A DNA stretch of 6,403 bases from assembly GCA_030609125.1 (NCBI GenBank), contig JAUWCW010000119.1:1-6403 (forward strand), given 5' to 3'. Of the stretch, positions 5,694 through 6,403 are shown piece by piece. A program made the position numbers and the translations under genes. Source of the DNA: JAUWCW01 sp030609125 [NCBI: Candidatus Rokuibacteriota bacterium]. GTDB lineage: Bacteria > JAUVQV01. Each line of letters starts with the position of its first letter. Positions within the stretch are counted from its first letter, which is position 1. Under the pieces are notes generated by a model. It worked only from the letters and a program-made list of their open reading frames with translations. It did not search any database and was not told where the DNA came from.

Positions 5694-6113
5694 GTGCCGC
5701 GTTTGCCCGCCTGGCTGGTGGTCCTGGGGGCGGTCCTGTACTTCATTGTCCCCTGGGACTTCGACTTCGTCCCTGTCGCGGGCAGAGTGGACGACCTGAT
5801 CCTCCTCGGCCTTGCCCTCATGTACGCCTGGAAACAGAAAAAGGCGCGTGTCGGAGCGGACCCCGGGCGTGCCGGGGCCGAAGGCGGGCGCACCGGCGAC
5901 GGGGCGGGGGCCGAGGACCCCTACACGGTTCTCGGTGTCGGCAGGGACGCCTCGGAGGAAGAGATCAAGGCGGCCTACCGCGAGCTGCTCGGCAAGTACC
6001 ACCCCGACCGGGTCCAGCACCTGGGCGAGGAGTTCAGGGAGATGGCCTCCCGCAAGGCGGTCTCCCTGAACCGGGCCTACGAGAGGATCAAGGCGGAAAA
6101 GCACTTCTCCTGA
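5694..6113 (+). CDS. DUF1232 membrane segment fused to a C-terminal J domain (DnaJ-like co-chaperone)
   Basis: This 139-aa protein has an N-terminal DUF1232-type segment (about 5-46: [28 protein letters not shown]), with the family's P-x-D ... P-x-x-G-x-x-DD pattern and two hydrophobic stretches. A Gly/Ala-rich linker (about 50-74) leads to a J domain (75-137) with DPYTVLGV at its start and the HPD motif at 103-105 ([11 protein letters not shown]), which stimulates the ATPase of DnaK-type Hsp70. The predicted arrangement is a membrane-tethered J domain facing the cytosol that recruits DnaK to the membrane. The GTG start at 5694 is chosen because AAGGAGGG (5679-5686) lies at ideal spacing; a GTG at 5661 would cut into sequence without a ribosome site. 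It is divergent from the microprotein cluster and 75 bp ahead of a secreted protein. No zinc-finger or C-terminal substrate-binding domain of classical DnaJ is present. Confidence 0.9.
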   Translation: MPRLPAWLVVLGAVLYFIVPWDFDFVPVAGRVDDLILLGLALMYAWKQKKARVGADPGRAGAEGGRTGDGAGAEDPYTVLGVGRDASEEEIKAAYRELLGKYHPDRVQHLGEEFREMASRKAVSLNRAYERIKAEKHFS

Positions 6114-6188
6114 CGGGGCCCTCCGGGAACATTCTCCTCTCCGACGTTGTCATGAAGACCGGACAGAAAAAAGAGAGGAGGCACGACC

Positions 6189-6403
6189 ATGAAAAAGCTC
6201 ACGGCTTTCACCGCCGCGCTCATTCTTCTGGCGGCGGCAGCTGCGCCGCTTCCGGCAGAGGCGCGCTCCCGCGGCAAGCACCTCGACCGGTACGGGCGTA
6301 CCGAGACGGTCTTCCGTACCGACGCCTGGTCGCCCGGTTTCTCGATCTCCCTTGCCATTCCCGGTTACTGGACGCCGCCGCGGGCACACTACCGTCCTCC
6401 CCG
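6189..6403 (+). CDS. Secreted/periplasmic hypothetical protein, 3' end beyond the window
   Basis: The first 71 codons are present; the gene continues past the right edge. The N-terminus MKKLTAFTAALILLAAAAAP is a typical Sec signal peptide, with probable cleavage after PAEA (about residue 25) and no lipobox cysteine. The mature part begins RSRGKHLDRYGRTETVFRTD and is rich in Arg, aromatic residues and Pro (IPGYWTPPRAHYRPP), like small envelope proteins with Y/P-rich stretches. I do not recognise the family. The ATG has an AGGAGG (6176-6181) seven bases upstream. No convincing promoter is seen in the 75-bp gap behind the J-domain gene, so the two may share a transcript. Confidence 0.75.
   Translation, partial: MKKLTAFTAALILLAAAAAPLPAEARSRGKHLDRYGRTETVFRTDAWSPGFSISLAIPGYWTPPRAHYRPP

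Overview
The window is GC-rich, gene-dense bacterial chromosome with strong AGGAGG-type ribosome binding sites. It holds eleven supportable genes, one of them cut by the right edge. The gene mix (two-subunit oxygen-sensitive class I fumarase, MnmA/ThiI-like PP-loop protein with a C-terminal NFACT-R-type domain, orphan Rcp1-like receiver, AAPKK-tailed histone-H1-like protein) fits an anaerobic Desulfobacterota/deltaproteobacterial-type organism. That placement is inference from gene content; there is no marker gene. I see no rRNA, tRNA, CRISPR array, insertion sequence or phage gene.

Layout. (1) Plus strand, 67-744: a lysine-rich histone-H1-like protein built from an N-terminal helical part, a run of 11-residue repeats and a Lys/Ala/Pro tail. 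(2) Minus strand, 2193-791: the alpha and beta subunits of a class I (4Fe-4S) fumarate/tartrate hydro-lyase, overlapping by 4 nt (GTGA), with a recognisable sigma70-type promoter at 2238-2267. (3) Minus strand, 2691-2278: a stand-alone response-regulator receiver domain with its own promoter at 2733-2761. (4) About 364 bp without a convincing gene (2692-3055), partly AT-rich. (5) Minus strand, 4027-3056: a PP-loop tRNA-thiolation-like protein, possibly read from a leaderless mRNA. (6) Minus strand, 5496-4129: a membrane-protein cluster made of two tiny tandem paralogous proteins (36 and 32 aa), a four-helix 139-aa membrane protein and an ICMT/NnrU-like integral membrane methyltransferase. (7) Plus strand, divergent: a DUF1232-J-domain membrane co-chaperone (5694-6113), then a secreted or periplasmic protein (6189 onward) that runs off the window.

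The fumarase pair is ordinary central metabolism (fumarate to malate), and the receiver and PP-loop genes look like independent housekeeping or regulatory units. The least explained part is the microprotein cluster. The two small proteins share a motif, KFxP-x(1,5)-WWxLHxAAI-x6-G, lie 4 nt and 1 nt from their downstream neighbours, and are followed by membrane genes. This looks like a small co-translated membrane module of unknown role, and it is the best candidate here for something undescribed.
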